Assembly: GCF_902726545.1 (NCBI RefSeq)
Contig: NZ_CACVAD010000022.1
Span: 19,189-83,188, forward strand
Length of the DNA: 64,000 nucleotides
Direction: 5' to 3'
Source: Yersinia artesiana
Lineage (GTDB): Bacteria > Pseudomonadota > Gammaproteobacteria > Enterobacterales > Enterobacteriaceae
Shown here: positions 41,525 to 49,834 of the stretch, piece after piece
Numbering within the stretch: the stretch's first letter is position 1
How the letters are laid out: each line of letters starts with the position of its first letter
The notes under the pieces: model-generated
Seen by the model: only the letters and a program-made list of their open reading frames with translations
Databases searched by the model: none
Told to the model about the DNA's origin: nothing
Translations under genes and position numbers: made by a program

Positions 41525-42160
41525 ATGAAAAAAGTCACTTTGGCAATATTAGCCGTAGCAACTCTGGCATCGACTGCGGTAAGTGCGCATCAAGCAGGCG
41601 ATTATATTTTCCGGGCAGGGACGGCAACAGTCAGACCTAACGCCGGGTCTGATGATGTATTAGGTTATGGTTCCTTCAAAGCAGATAACAATACCCAGTT
41701 GGGCCTGACTTTCAGTTACCTGGTTACCGATAATATCGGGGTGGAATTGCTGGCCGCGACGCCTTTCCGTCATAAAATAGGCCTTGGGCCGACCGGCGAC
41801 ATCGCTGAAGTTAAGCAACTGCCTCCGACGTTGATGGCGCAATATTATTTCCGCGATAAACAAGACAAGCTGCGCCCGTATTTGGGGATTGGTCTGAACT
41901 ACACCACTTTCTTTGATGAGAAATTCAACAATACCGGCGCTTCAGCCGGATTGACGGATTTGAGTGTAAAAGATTCTTGGGGTGTGGCGGGCCAGGCGGG
42001 TCTGGATTACATGGTGAGTGAAAACTGGATGGTGAATATGTCTGTCTGGTGGATGAATATCGAAACTGACGTGAAATTCAAAGCCAATGGTCAGGAGCAA
42101 AGTATTCATACCCGCCTTGATCCATGGGTGTTTATGTTTGGTGCCGGTTATCGTTTCTGA
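41525..42160 (+). CDS. ompW: Outer-membrane protein OmpW
   Basis: OmpW is an eight-stranded outer-membrane barrel, here 211 residues including a signal peptide (MKKVTLAILAVATLASTAVS, cleavage about after SA). The family segments LGLTFSYLVTDNIGVELLAA, LGIGLNYTTFFDEKF and the terminal aromatic RF needed for BAM recognition are present. The start was set at the signal peptide; an upstream start at 41459 would run through the inverted repeat. It lies upstream of trpA, as in E. coli. Confidence 0.95.
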   Translation: MKKVTLAILAVATLASTAVSAHQAGDYIFRAGTATVRPNAGSDDVLGYGSFKADNNTQLGLTFSYLVTDNIGVELLAATPFRHKIGLGPTGDIAEVKQLPPTLMAQYYFRDKQDKLRPYLGIGLNYTTFFDEKFNNTGASAGLTDLSVKDSWGVAGQAGLDYMVSENWMVNMSVWWMNIETDVKFKANGQEQSIHTRLDPWVFMFGAGYRF

Positions 42161-42166
42161 TTATCC

Positions 42167-42283
42167 TTCGTCCTTGGCGTTACAGCGGTGTTAGCTACGC
42201 TCACTTACCCGAATCACTGACTAGAGCCAGCTCAGCGGGATGTGTTTGCTGGCTGCCTGGCTGTCACAGCAATGACTTTGGCT
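42167..42283. repeat. Diverged ERIC-type miniature repeat after ompW
   Basis: The stretch contains CACTTACCCGAATCACTGAC and matching CAGCGGGAT plus TGCTGGCTGCC blocks, which follow the order of the ERIC (IRU) consensus. It begins a few bases after the ompW stop. The termini are diverged, so the boundaries are approximate. Confidence 0.6.
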
Positions 42284-42309
42284 AATATTTTTCGGTTTTA
42301 GCATCAATA

Positions 42310-42382
42310 GGCGGGGAAATGTACCGAATGGGTCGTAACGGCGTAAGCCGTCGGAGTGCCCATCGGTGCAGTCGCCCCGCCA
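42310..42382. repeat. Branched dyad between ompW and the BON lipoprotein gene
   Basis: Three nested inverted repeats share one axis region: GGCGGGG/CCCCGCC outermost, ACCGAATGGG/CCCATCGGT inside (one-base bulge) and ACGGC-GTAA-GCCGT innermost. The folded form would be a long, GC-rich stem. It could serve as a terminator or be another miniature repeat. Confidence 0.65.
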
Positions 42383-42418
42383 GTCTCCAGACTATAAGAT
42401 GTGCTTATCCACAGATGA

Positions 42419-42733
42419 TTACCGAATTAGCATCTGATCACTAACAGATTTTACCCCAGGTACGCTACGGGTAATCTGTACTGCGCGGTTGGCATCCTGA
42501 CGTGAGCTAACAAAACCACTCAACTGAACCCGCCCTTTGAACGTTTCAACACTGATTTCAGTCGATTTTAGATTTTTCTCACCCAACAGCGCTGATTTCA
42601 CTTTAGTGGTGACCACGGTGTCATCAATATAGCCACCGGTTCCTTCCGATTTTGCTGTAGGAGCGCAGGCAGATATTGCCATCGCCATAATCACTGCAAC
42701 GCATAAAGCTGAAATGGTTTTAAAAATCTTCAT
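42419..42733 (-). CDS. BON-domain lipoprotein
   Basis: This is a 104-residue predicted lipoprotein. The signal peptide MKIFKTISALCVAVIMAMAI ends in a lipobox SAC, and a single BON domain (about residues 35-104, DDTVVTTKVKSALLGEKNLK) follows as in OsmY and DolP. BON domains bind phospholipid or envelope components. The start has a GGAG ribosome-binding site; an extension to 42769 lacks a signal-peptide start. The exact role is unknown. Confidence 0.88.
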   Translation of the reverse strand: MKIFKTISALCVAVIMAMAISACAPTAKSEGTGGYIDDTVVTTKVKSALLGEKNLKSTEISVETFKGRVQLSGFVSSRQDANRAVQITRSVPGVKSVSDQMLIR

Positions 42734-42932
42734 AAATGACTCTCCATGTTTATCAATGCGATAGGGCAATAGTTCAACGTGCTATTAACGCATATTTCAC
42801 TCAGGTGCGCTGACAGCCACTGCATCCGAAATGTAAATAAATGCTTAGTGTGTTACACATTATTAGTATTAGTTATGAATGGTTTTAATTCAAATTTTCA
42901 GCAGATAGACGGTGAGAAAGGCATTGAATATA

Positions 42933-43140
42933 AGGAAGATAGCGCCTGAATCTGATGGGTCATCAGGCGCTCTGGGAAAACTAGCTGCGAGTGGCTGCTT
43001 TCATTCTGGTCACGAAGCTGGCTAATTGCGCGAGCATCTCTGCCGGCTGTGAGACATTGTTTTCAATGATTTTTACAATAGCAGAACCTAAAATGGCACC
43101 TGTCCGTGATTCTCAGCCCCTGTCACACCAGCGCGGGATA
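42933..43140 (-). pseudogene. trpA: Displaced trpA 3'-end remnant
   Basis: Bases 42933-43102 repeat 44494-44663 (3' end of trpA plus the operon terminator) with only five differences by my count. The copy then jumps to sequence matching 44782 onward, a 118-base internal deletion, and fades out near 43140. It cannot encode a functional protein. It marks the far edge of the accessory insertion. Confidence 0.9.
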
Positions 43141-43175
43141 GCAAAGTGACATTATAAATTACACACTCCAAACAC

Positions 43176-43206
43176 AAAAGGGACTCACTAAGATGAGTCC
43201 CTTTTT
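43176..43206 (-). terminator. Terminator of the toxin/immunity candidate pair
   Basis: AAAGGGACTCA and TGAGTCCCTTT pair around a 6-base loop, with A/T runs on both sides, immediately after the immunity candidate's stop. Confidence 0.85.
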
Positions 43207-43207
43207 A

Positions 43208-43471
43208 TTATCTGGAATGATTCATTCGACGTTCTGCTACCCTAATGACTATTTTGTAGCAAACAAAGCTAATGATAGTGCAACTAATAAGCAGTGCAAC
43301 ACCAACAAAACCTTCAACATCATATTCGCCAAAAAAGTTAGCTGCTGTATTCCAAAAGTCATACTCTCTTGGTGTAACTGGTGTCGAGGGTCTTAATACT
43401 AAGAAAGACAACACAAACAAAGCTACGGCAATTAAAATTCTAATTCCCAATGGGACACTTCTTCGTTCCAT
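43208..43471 (-). CDS. Two-helix membrane protein, candidate immunity protein
   Basis: This is an 87-residue protein with two transmembrane helices (about residues 10-27 and 54-76) and a short loop between them containing VTPREYDFWNTAANFFGEYD. It overlaps the 3' end of the upstream L,D-transpeptidase-like gene by 32 bases on the same strand, so the two are surely co-expressed. A membrane-tethered periplasmic loop suits immunity against a cell-wall toxin. That role is inferred from position and topology only. Confidence 0.65.
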   Translation of the reverse strand: MERRSVPLGIRILIAVALFVLSFLVLRPSTPVTPREYDFWNTAANFFGEYDVEGFVGVALLISCTIISFVCYKIVIRVAERRMNHSR

Positions 43472-43964
43472 TTAAAATTACCTCGATACGTCCATATGTC
43501 ACCAGCCCATTAGCTAATGTTTCCTTGCGAGTGGACAGCAAAGCCTGACGGATTGTTAGGAAATCAGATCGGTGTTGCAGTGTTATACAGCCTAACGAAA
43601 TCCCCATTGGGCCAGCAGGGTGCAAACGGAAATTTCCACGCTCAACACCATTGATCCATGTCGTATCGTTAACATTGCCATCATCACGAAACAGAGCAAA
43701 CCACTCAGCCTTTAAAACAGGAGTGGGTGTTAACCATGAGTAGAAATCATGAAGGTCTGTTCTGATAACTCCTTTCCAACCCCCTGTTGGGCGGTTAACG
43801 ATGTGATATCGCCCTGGCGGTATAGGGCCAACATTTGGAACATCAACACAACCAGTATGGTTACGATAATCTGCCTTGCCACTATATGCCATGAATGTAC
43901 CTACACCGAAAATCGACAGAGGGCTATAATCGACATTATTAACTACGAAGGTTCCTTGTATCAT
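43440..43964 (-). CDS. Tlde1-like (DUF2778) L,D-transpeptidase-fold protein, candidate peptidoglycan-targeting effector
   Basis: This is a 174-residue protein without a signal peptide. The N-terminal part has SIFGVGTFMAYSGK and VPNVGPIPPGRYHIV, and the C-terminal part has FRLHPAGPMGISLGCITLQ: a His followed by S-x-G-C, the catalytic pattern of L,D-transpeptidase-type enzymes. I place it in the DUF2778/Tlde1 domain family. In Salmonella, Tlde1 is a type VI secretion effector that alters peptidoglycan tetrapeptides. The start at 43964 has an AGGA site 10 bases upstream; an ATG three codons earlier (43973) sits too close to it. Delivery by a secretion system is inferred, since none lies in this window. 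Confidence 0.72.
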   Translation of the reverse strand: MIQGTFVVNNVDYSPLSIFGVGTFMAYSGKADYRNHTGCVDVPNVGPIPPGRYHIVNRPTGGWKGVIRTDLHDFYSWLTPTPVLKAEWFALFRDDGNVNDTTWINGVERGNFRLHPAGPMGISLGCITLQHRSDFLTIRQALLSTRKETLANGLVTYGRIEVILNGTKKCPIGN

Positions 43965-44067
43965 CTTGTACATATCCTTTTTAAAAGCTTTTTTATCTTA
44001 TCACCTTCAACAATACATATGCCGGGTGATAATCTGATTTATAGAGTTCTATTTTACATATCCATAA

Positions 44068-44370
44068 GTGCTGCATAGGAGAGCCAACATACAACAGGAT
44101 ATTTTTTCAGAGAGAATTGATGGGGAAAATGCAAGTAACTTAAATGATTTCATTGAGTCTGCGATAAAGAGTATGGAAGAAGTGAAAGGCTTATATAACT
44201 CAATAATAAATTCAGATGACGAGTTATCTAGTTACTTCGAAAAAAATAAAAAGATAATCGGGTTAAAAATATTGGAAGATTTGAAGCACCTTCTAAATAA
44301 AATTAGGCTGGCAGTTTCCCCAAACATAGCCCGTAAATTATATTTTTATGACCACGCTGGTATCGAATAA
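44068..44370 (+). CDS. Small unknown ORF with ambiguous start
   Basis: This is an up to 100-residue, charged, helix-prone protein (…EEVKGLYNSIINSDDELSSY…) of no family I recognise. The only conventional start is GTG at 44068, which has no ribosome-binding site. A perfect AGGAGA lies six bases before an ATA codon at 44089, so ATG may have mutated to ATA, leaving the gene weakly expressed or dead, or ATA may be used. It is convergent in layout with nothing and divergent from the toxin candidate; a role in the same module is possible. Confidence 0.45.
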   Translation: MLHRRANIQQDIFSERIDGENASNLNDFIESAIKSMEEVKGLYNSIINSDDELSSYFEKNKKIIGLKILEDLKHLLNKIRLAVSPNIARKLYFYDHAGIE

Positions 44371-44501
44371 TTAGATGTAAAGTCGTTAATGCAATAGTGA
44401 TGATGAAATATCATCATCACCGTAAAGGTATATCTTCCACGGAGTAGGGTTGGGCGGTGCATATCCTATGAATATCTTGGCTATGTAGCACTTAGGAAGA
44501 T

Positions 44502-44532
44502 AGCGCCTGAATCTGATAAGCCATCAGGCGCT
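44502..44532 (-). terminator. trp operon terminator
   Basis: AGCGCCTGA and TCAGGCGCT form a 9-bp stem around a 13-base loop, just after the trpA stop. A weak U-tract follows, as for the E. coli trp t site. A near-identical hairpin in the remnant lies at about 42940-42971. Confidence 0.8.
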
Positions 44533-44541
44533 CTGGGAAAA

Positions 44542-45348
44542 CTAGCTGCGAGTGGCTGCTTTCATTCTGGTCACGAAGCTGGCTAATTGCGCGAGCATCT
44601 CTGCCGGCTGTGAGACATTGTTTTCAATGATTTTTACAATAGCAGAGCCTGAAATGGCACCTGCTGCCCCAGCGGCCAGACTGATTCTTACCTGCTCAGG
44701 TTCTGAGATACCAAAACCTTGTAGAGCCGGAGCCGCATTGTATTCACGCAATTTATCTATCAAATGATTCAATGGCAGATGTCCGTGATTCTCAGCCCCC
44801 GTCACCCCCGCGCGCGAGAGCAGATAGGTATAGCCACGACCATGAGAGGCAATTTCTCGCAATAAATCATCATCGGCATTCGGCGGGCAGATAAAGATAG
44901 GCGCAATTCCGTGGCGCAAGGCCGCAGTGCGGAACGGCAGTGACTCTTCAAACGGCACATCAGCAATCAGCACCGAGTCGACACCGACATCAGCGCAGCG
45001 CTGATAGAAAGTATCAATCCCGTTATGGAATACCAGATTTGCATACATCAGCAGCCCAATGGGAATAGTTGGGTGCTTTTTACGGATTTCTGCCAGCATA
45101 TCAAAACAGATGCCAGGGGTAACCCCAGCGGCGAAAGCACGTAGCGCGGCGTTTTGAATTGTCGGGCCATCAGCCAATGGATCAGAGAAGGGGATGCCCA
45201 ATTCCAATGCATCTGCACCTGCGGCAATCAAGGTGTCGATAATTTCTAAGGAGAGAGCCGGTGTTGGGTCGCCAAGTTGCACGAAAGGAACAAATGCGCC
45301 TTCTTTTTTGGCAGCCAACTGTTTGAAAAGCTGTTGATAACGCTCCAT
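44542..45348 (-). CDS. trpA: Tryptophan synthase alpha subunit
   Basis: TrpA cleaves indole-3-glycerol phosphate to indole and glyceraldehyde 3-phosphate, the indole passing to TrpB. It is 268 residues, a TIM barrel. The catalytic Glu is in [20 protein letters not shown] and the Asp in [11 protein letters not shown]. The [12 protein letters not shown] phosphate-binding loop is intact. It overlaps trpB by one base (TAATG), so the subunits are made in equal amounts. Its 3' end is the copy supplied by the downstream insertion. Confidence 0.98.
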   Translation of the reverse strand: MERYQQLFKQLAAKKEGAFVPFVQLGDPTPALSLEIIDTLIAAGADALELGIPFSDPLADGPTIQNAALRAFAAGVTPGICFDMLAEIRKKHPTIPIGLLMYANLVFHNGIDTFYQRCADVGVDSVLIADVPFEESLPFRTAALRHGIAPIFICPPNADDDLLREIASHGRGYTYLLSRAGVTGAENHGHLPLNHLIDKLREYNAAPALQGFGISEPEQVRISLAAGAAGAISGSAIVKIIENNVSQPAEMLAQLASFVTRMKAATRS

Positions 45349-46538
45349 TAAATTTCTCCCCGCGCTTTCAGAATATCGTGAACGGTGAAAATATCTTTAT
45401 CACCCCGCCCGGACAGATTCACCACCAATATCTGTTCTTTTTCCGGCTCTGCTTTAATCATTTTCAGGGCATGGGCCAGTGCATGGGAAGACTCCAACGC
45501 CGGGATAATCCCTTCTTTGCATGACAGCGCTTTAAACGCATCCAGAGCTTCGTCATCAGTGACTGACACATAATCAGCGCGCCCGATGCTATTCAAATAA
45601 GCATGTTGTGGCCCGACAGATGGGAAGTCTAAACCGGCAGAAATTGAGTAAGATTCTTCAATTTGACCATCACTGGTTTGCATCATCGGTGATTTCATAC
45701 CGAAGTAGATGCCCACTTTGCCATGTTTCAGTGGCGCACCATGTTGACCGGTTTCGATACCCAACCCAGCCGGTTCTACCCCAATCAGCCCTACACCCGG
45801 CTCATCGATAAAATCAGCAAACATGCCAATGGCGTTAGAACCGCCACCCACACAGGCCAACACCGCATCGGGCAGGCGGCCTTCTTTTTCTTGCAGTTGT
45901 GCTTTGGTTTCTTCGCCAATCATACGTTGGAATTCACGCACTATAGTCGGGTAAGGGTGCGGGCCTGCGGCGGTTCCCAGCATGTAATGGGCGGTTTCGT
46001 AGCTGCCAGACCAGTCACGCAGGGCTTCATTACACGCATCTTTCAGCGTTGAAGAGCCACTGTGAACCGGGATAACTTCAGCTCCCATCAGGCGCATACG
46101 GAAAACGTTTGGCGACTGACGCTCAATGTCTTTGGCACCCATATAGATGCGACATTTTAAGCCCAATAAGGCGCAGGCTAATGCTGAAGCTACACCATGC
46201 TGACCAGCACCAGTTTCAGCAATGATTTCTGTTTTACCCATGCGTTTGGCTAATAAAGCCTGACCCAAAACCTGATTAGTCTTGTGCGCACCACCGTGTA
46301 ACAGGTCTTCACGTTTCAGATATAACTTGGTTTTAGTTCCCGCGGTCAGATTTTGACACAGGGTCAGGGCAGTTGGACGCCCGGCATAGTTCTTTAATAA
46401 ATCCTGAAATGCCGCCTGAAATTCAGGATCCAGTTGTGCACTAACAAAAGCTTCTTCCAGTTGTTTCAATGCTGGCATCAGAATCTGGGGGACATACATT
46501 CCCCCGAACTCGCCAAAATAGGGATTCAATGTGGTCAT
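45348..46538 (-). CDS. trpB: Tryptophan synthase beta subunit
   Basis: TrpB is the PLP enzyme joining indole with serine to make tryptophan, 396 residues. It starts [20 protein letters not shown] as in E. coli. The PLP lysine lies in [12 protein letters not shown] and the glycine-rich phosphate site in [13 protein letters not shown] frame extended to 46610 runs into an ERIC element and is rejected. An AGGA ribosome-binding site sits between the ERIC edge and the ATG. Confidence 0.98.
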   Translation of the reverse strand: MTTLNPYFGEFGGMYVPQILMPALKQLEEAFVSAQLDPEFQAAFQDLLKNYAGRPTALTLCQNLTAGTKTKLYLKREDLLHGGAHKTNQVLGQALLAKRMGKTEIIAETGAGQHGVASALACALLGLKCRIYMGAKDIERQSPNVFRMRLMGAEVIPVHSGSSTLKDACNEALRDWSGSYETAHYMLGTAAGPHPYPTIVREFQRMIGEETKAQLQEKEGRLPDAVLACVGGGSNAIGMFADFIDEPGVGLIGVEPAGLGIETGQHGAPLKHGKVGIYFGMKSPMMQTSDGQIEESYSISAGLDFPSVGPQHAYLNSIGRADYVSVTDDEALDAFKALSCKEGIIPALESSHALAHALKMIKAEPEKEQILVVNLSGRGDKDIFTVHDILKARGEI

Positions 46539-46552
46539 TTTTCTGTCCTTTA

Positions 46553-46696
46553 TATACCCGTAATCTTTCAAACTGCAGGTGTGTTGGCTGCACTCAATAA
46601 CCCGAATCACTTACTGGTCGTTGACCTTAAAATAAATAGACTCATCGGGATTATCTTGCTTGCCGCCTTCCTGCATCTTGAAATCTATTGGGTATA
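46553..46696. repeat. ERIC element between trpC(F) and trpB
   Basis: The element runs from TATACCCGTAAT to ATTGGGTATA and carries the ERIC core blocks GCAGGTGTGTTGGCTGC, CCCGAATCACTTACTG and TTGCTTGCCGCCTTCCTGCA. It is 144 bases against the usual 127, with about 17 extra bases in the centre. It would be transcribed within the trp mRNA and fold into a long hairpin. Confidence 0.88.
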
Positions 46697-46721
46697 GAGT
46701 TAACTCAAATGTGTTTAGAAA

Positions 46722-48083
46722 TTAGTAAGTGCGTAATGTTTGGAACACGGCGGCAATCTTTTGGGGATCTTTCACTCCGGGGGCGCTTTCGACACCGGAA
46801 TTGAGATCCAAACCAGCGCAACCCAGTTGGGCCGCATCACGACAGTTATCAGCCCCAACTCCACCTGCCAGCAGGACATTATCCAATGGCTGACCGGCTA
46901 ATAATGACCAGTCAAAACTCTGGCCGGTGCCGCCGTTGCCATTATCCAAAACATAGCGTTCAACATGCTGTAAGTGACGAGCTGGCACGGTGTCAGTGAC
47001 ACTCAGTGCCTTCCAAATCTGGCAACTGGCAGGCAATACTTCACGCAGTTGGTTGATATAGCTTTGATCTTCATGCCCATGTAATTGCACGGCGCTTAAC
47101 GACAGCCGTTCAGCAGTTTGTTGTATGGTTTCGACTTTTGCATCACGGAAGACGCCAACATACTTCAGCGGCGCGCCACTGATAACGGTGCGGGCTTGCG
47201 CAATATCCACATAGCGTGGTGAGTTACCGACGAAAATCAAACCACCATAGACTGCTCCGGCCTGGTAAGCGGCAGCGGCATCTTGGGCGCGGGTCAGACC
47301 GCATACCTTATTTTCACCCAATAGCACGCGGCGCACCGCAGCATTCAGGTCAGTCTCAGACATCAATGCGCTGCCAATGAGGAACCCGTTGGCAAAATGG
47401 CTGAGTTCGCGCACCTGCCGGTAGTTATTGATACCTGATTCGCTGATAACCGTCACGCCCTTGGGCAGGCGCGGTGCCAGTTCGCGGGTGCGATTAAGGT
47501 CGATAGACAAATCACGTAAGTCACGGTTATTGATACCAACGACTTTTGCCTCTAATGCAATAGCGCGATCCAGCTCCTCGGCGTTGCTTGCCTCCGTCAA
47601 TACCCCCATGTTCAGGCTATGAGCCACGGCGGCCAGTTGGCGGTAAGTCTCATCATCAAGCACAGATAGCATCAGCAAAATAGCATCGGCCTGATAAAAA
47701 CGCGCCAGCTGAATTTGGTAAGCATCAATAATAAAATCTTTACACAATACCGGTTGAGTCACTGCCGCGCTGACTTGTGGCAAGAAGTCAAAATTGCCCT
47801 GGAAGTACTTTTCATCCGTCAGCACCGAGATAGCCGAGGCATAATGCTTATAAACAGCGGCAATCTCTGCTGGATTAAAGTTATCGCGAATAACCCCTTT
47901 GGACGGCGACGCTTTCTTGCATTCCAAAATGAAAACGGTTTTGTTGCCCTGTAGCGCCTGATAAAAGTCGCGCTGACTCAAGGTAATGTCATTCTGGAAA
48001 CTGGCCAGAGGTTGTTGTAATTTCCGCGCGGCAACCCAGATTTCCTTATCGCGCACTATTTGGTGAAGTACGGTTTCCTGCAT
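46722..48083 (-). CDS. trpC: Bifunctional indole-3-glycerol phosphate synthase/phosphoribosylanthranilate isomerase
   Basis: This is the 453-residue fusion enzyme that performs two consecutive steps of tryptophan synthesis. The N-terminal IGPS barrel (about 1-255) has FILECKKASPSKG and the catalytic VISESGINNYRQV. The C-terminal PRAI barrel (about 256-453) has KVCGLTRAQDAAAA, with its catalytic Cys, and the C-terminal Asp region. The fusion is the normal enterobacterial state. It lies 3 bases downstream of trpD. Confidence 0.97.
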   Translation of the reverse strand: MQETVLHQIVRDKEIWVAARKLQQPLASFQNDITLSQRDFYQALQGNKTVFILECKKASPSKGVIRDNFNPAEIAAVYKHYASAISVLTDEKYFQGNFDFLPQVSAAVTQPVLCKDFIIDAYQIQLARFYQADAILLMLSVLDDETYRQLAAVAHSLNMGVLTEASNAEELDRAIALEAKVVGINNRDLRDLSIDLNRTRELAPRLPKGVTVISESGINNYRQVRELSHFANGFLIGSALMSETDLNAAVRRVLLGENKVCGLTRAQDAAAAYQAGAVYGGLIFVGNSPRYVDIAQARTVISGAPLKYVGVFRDAKVETIQQTAERLSLSAVQLHGHEDQSYINQLREVLPASCQIWKALSVTDTVPARHLQHVERYVLDNGNGGTGQSFDWSLLAGQPLDNVLLAGGVGADNCRDAAQLGCAGLDLNSGVESAPGVKDPQKIAAVFQTLRTY

Positions 48084-48086
48084 GAT

Positions 48087-49100
48087 TTATCCTCTTGCTG
48101 CCAGAGCGGTAACACGTTCAAAAGGCTGACCGCTGTGAATCATTTCCAATGCTTGTTGTGCGTTATGACGCAGGTTTTCCTGCCCATGCAATTTCAGCAA
48201 TAATGCGACATTCGCCGCGACTGCTGCGGCATGAGCTGCCTCACCCTTACCTTGTAACAACCGTGCTAAAATGTCACGGTTTTCTTCAGGTGCGCCGCCC
48301 TGTAGCGAACCAAGCTCAAAGCGGTTTAAGCCAAAATCTTCCGGTACTAATTCGTAGCTTTCGATGCTGCCGTTATTCAGCTCCGCGACCTGAGTTGGCG
48401 CATGAATCGCCACTTCGTCCATGCCGCCACCATGCACCACCGCCGCGCGCTGATAACCCAGCACTTTAAGAGTTTCAGCAATTGGCAACACCAATTCAGG
48501 GCTATAAACACCAATCAGCGCTAATGGTGGGCGGGCAGGGTTAATCAATGGCCCTAACACATTAAACAAAGTACGGGTTTTGAGTTGTTGGCGCACCGGC
48601 ATCGCATGGCGAAAACCGGTGTGATATTGCGGCGCAAACAAGAAACAAACACCTAACTCATCCAGTGCCAGACGTGACTGCTCGGCGCTCATGTCCAGGC
48701 GAATACCAAAGGCGGCCAACAAGTCTGACGAGCCGGAACGGCTGGACACACTGCGGTTACCGTGTTTGGCCACTTTCACACCACAACTGGCGGCAACAAA
48801 CGCGCTGGCCGTGGAGATGTTAATGCTGTTGGTGCCGTCGCCGCCGGTGCCGACAATATCAGCAAACAGGTAATCGGGGCGTGGGAAAGGTTGCGCATCA
48901 GCTAATAAGGCTTGTGCTGCGCCGGCAATCTCGGCAGGCGTTTCGCCGCGCACTTTCATGCTGATTAATGCCGCAGCTAATTGGCTGGCTTCCAGTTCAC
49001 CGCGCACAATCGCGGCAAATAGCCGTTGGCTTTCTGCCTGAGTCATCGACTCGGCCCGAAACAGTTTTTCTAATAACAATTCTTTCGATAATGTTTGCAT
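48087..49100 (-). CDS. trpD: Anthranilate phosphoribosyltransferase
   Basis: TrpD transfers phosphoribose from PRPP to anthranilate. It is 337 residues starting [14 protein letters not shown]. The PRPP-binding [20 protein letters not shown] and [17 protein letters not shown] motifs are intact. In E. coli this domain is fused to the glutamine amidotransferase as TrpGD; here the genes are separate, as in Serratia and Yersinia. A frame extended to 49157 is ERIC-derived ([14 protein letters not shown]) and is rejected. Confidence 0.97.
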   Translation of the reverse strand: MQTLSKELLLEKLFRAESMTQAESQRLFAAIVRGELEASQLAAALISMKVRGETPAEIAGAAQALLADAQPFPRPDYLFADIVGTGGDGTNSINISTASAFVAASCGVKVAKHGNRSVSSRSGSSDLLAAFGIRLDMSAEQSRLALDELGVCFLFAPQYHTGFRHAMPVRQQLKTRTLFNVLGPLINPARPPLALIGVYSPELVLPIAETLKVLGYQRAAVVHGGGMDEVAIHAPTQVAELNNGSIESYELVPEDFGLNRFELGSLQGGAPEENRDILARLLQGKGEAAHAAAVAANVALLLKLHGQENLRHNAQQALEMIHSGQPFERVTALAARG

Positions 49101-49120
49101 CTTTAAACCCTTGATTACGT

Positions 49121-49247
49121 CATACCCAAAGAACATGGAGTTGCAGGTAGGCAGCAAGTGAGCAAATCCCGATGAGCTTACGCCGGTAAGTGATTCGGGT
49201 GAGTGTGCGCAGCTAACAACCCTGCGGTTTCATGTACGAAGGGTATT
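49121..49247. repeat. ERIC element overlapping the 3' end of trpG
   Basis: A 127-base element, the exact typical ERIC length, runs from CATACCCAAAG to GGGTAT. It carries GTTGCAGGTAGGCAGCAAGT, CCCGATGAGCTTAC and GGTAAGTGATTCGGGTGAGT. It fills the trpG-trpD junction, and the trpG stop codon (49178) lies inside it. Confidence 0.88.
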
Positions 49248-49834
49248 AACGCCCAGGCTAAGGTTTGCTCAAGCAAGCGAGCACCTTGGGTGGTTAAAAT
49301 CGATTCCGGGTGGAATTGGTAGCCACAAACCCGATGGGCATCATGACGAACCGCCATGACCATCTTGCCAAAACGGGCGTTAACAGTGAGTTCTGTTGGG
49401 ATATTACTGCCGACTAATGAGTGGTAGCGGGCAACCGGTAACGGGTTCGGCAGACCGGTAAACATACCTTGTCCGTCGTGTTCAATGGCAGAAGCCTTAC
49501 CATGTAATATTTCGCCAGCCTGACCAACATGGCCGCCATAGGCTTCGACAATGGCTTGGTGGCCGAGGCAAATGCCGATAATCGGTAGCTGGCCGCGTAA
49601 ACGCTGTAACAACTCAGGCATACAACCCGCTTGTGCTGGAGTGCCGGGGCCGGGGGATAGCATCAACACTGGTTGCTCAAGTTGTTGCAAACGTTCAATA
49701 ATGGTGTCAGCCGCAATGTGGTTGCGGTATACCACCACGCGATGGCCGCTGGAACGCAGTTGGTCAACCAGGTTGTAAGTAAAGGAGTCGATATTATCGA
49801 GCAGCAAGATATCGGCCATTAGATTATTTTCCAT
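49178..49834 (-). CDS. trpG: Anthranilate synthase glutamine amidotransferase subunit
   Basis: TrpG supplies ammonia from glutamine to TrpE. It is 218 residues, a class I amidotransferase with nucleophile Cys at about residue 90 in [17 protein letters not shown] and the catalytic His-Glu in QFHPES. The first codons (MENNL) come from the TAATG overlap with trpE, backed by a GGGAGG ribosome-binding site; initiation at the internal MADILLL is an alternative. The last 23 residues (after LAWA) are translated from an ERIC element and have no counterpart in E. coli. Confidence 0.95.
   Translation of the reverse strand: MENNLMADILLLDNIDSFTYNLVDQLRSSGHRVVVYRNHIAADTIIERLQQLEQPVLMLSPGPGTPAQAGCMPELLQRLRGQLPIIGICLGHQAIVEAYGGHVGQAGEILHGKASAIEHDGQGMFTGLPNPLPVARYHSLVGSNIPTELTVNARFGKMVMAVRHDAHRVCGYQFHPESILTTQGARLLEQTLAWALIPFVHETAGLLAAHTHPNHLPA

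Larger units (their letters stand above)
42933..44663. mobile_element. Accessory insertion flanked by duplicated trpA 3' ends
   Basis: Two 170-base direct repeats of the trpA 3' end (42933-43102 and 44494-44663) bracket about 1.4 kb that holds a toxin/immunity candidate pair and a small ORF. This is the geometry left when an element brings its own copy of a gene's 3' end and displaces the old one. No integrase or transposase lies inside, so the mechanism is open; homologous exchange is an alternative. Confidence 0.7.
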
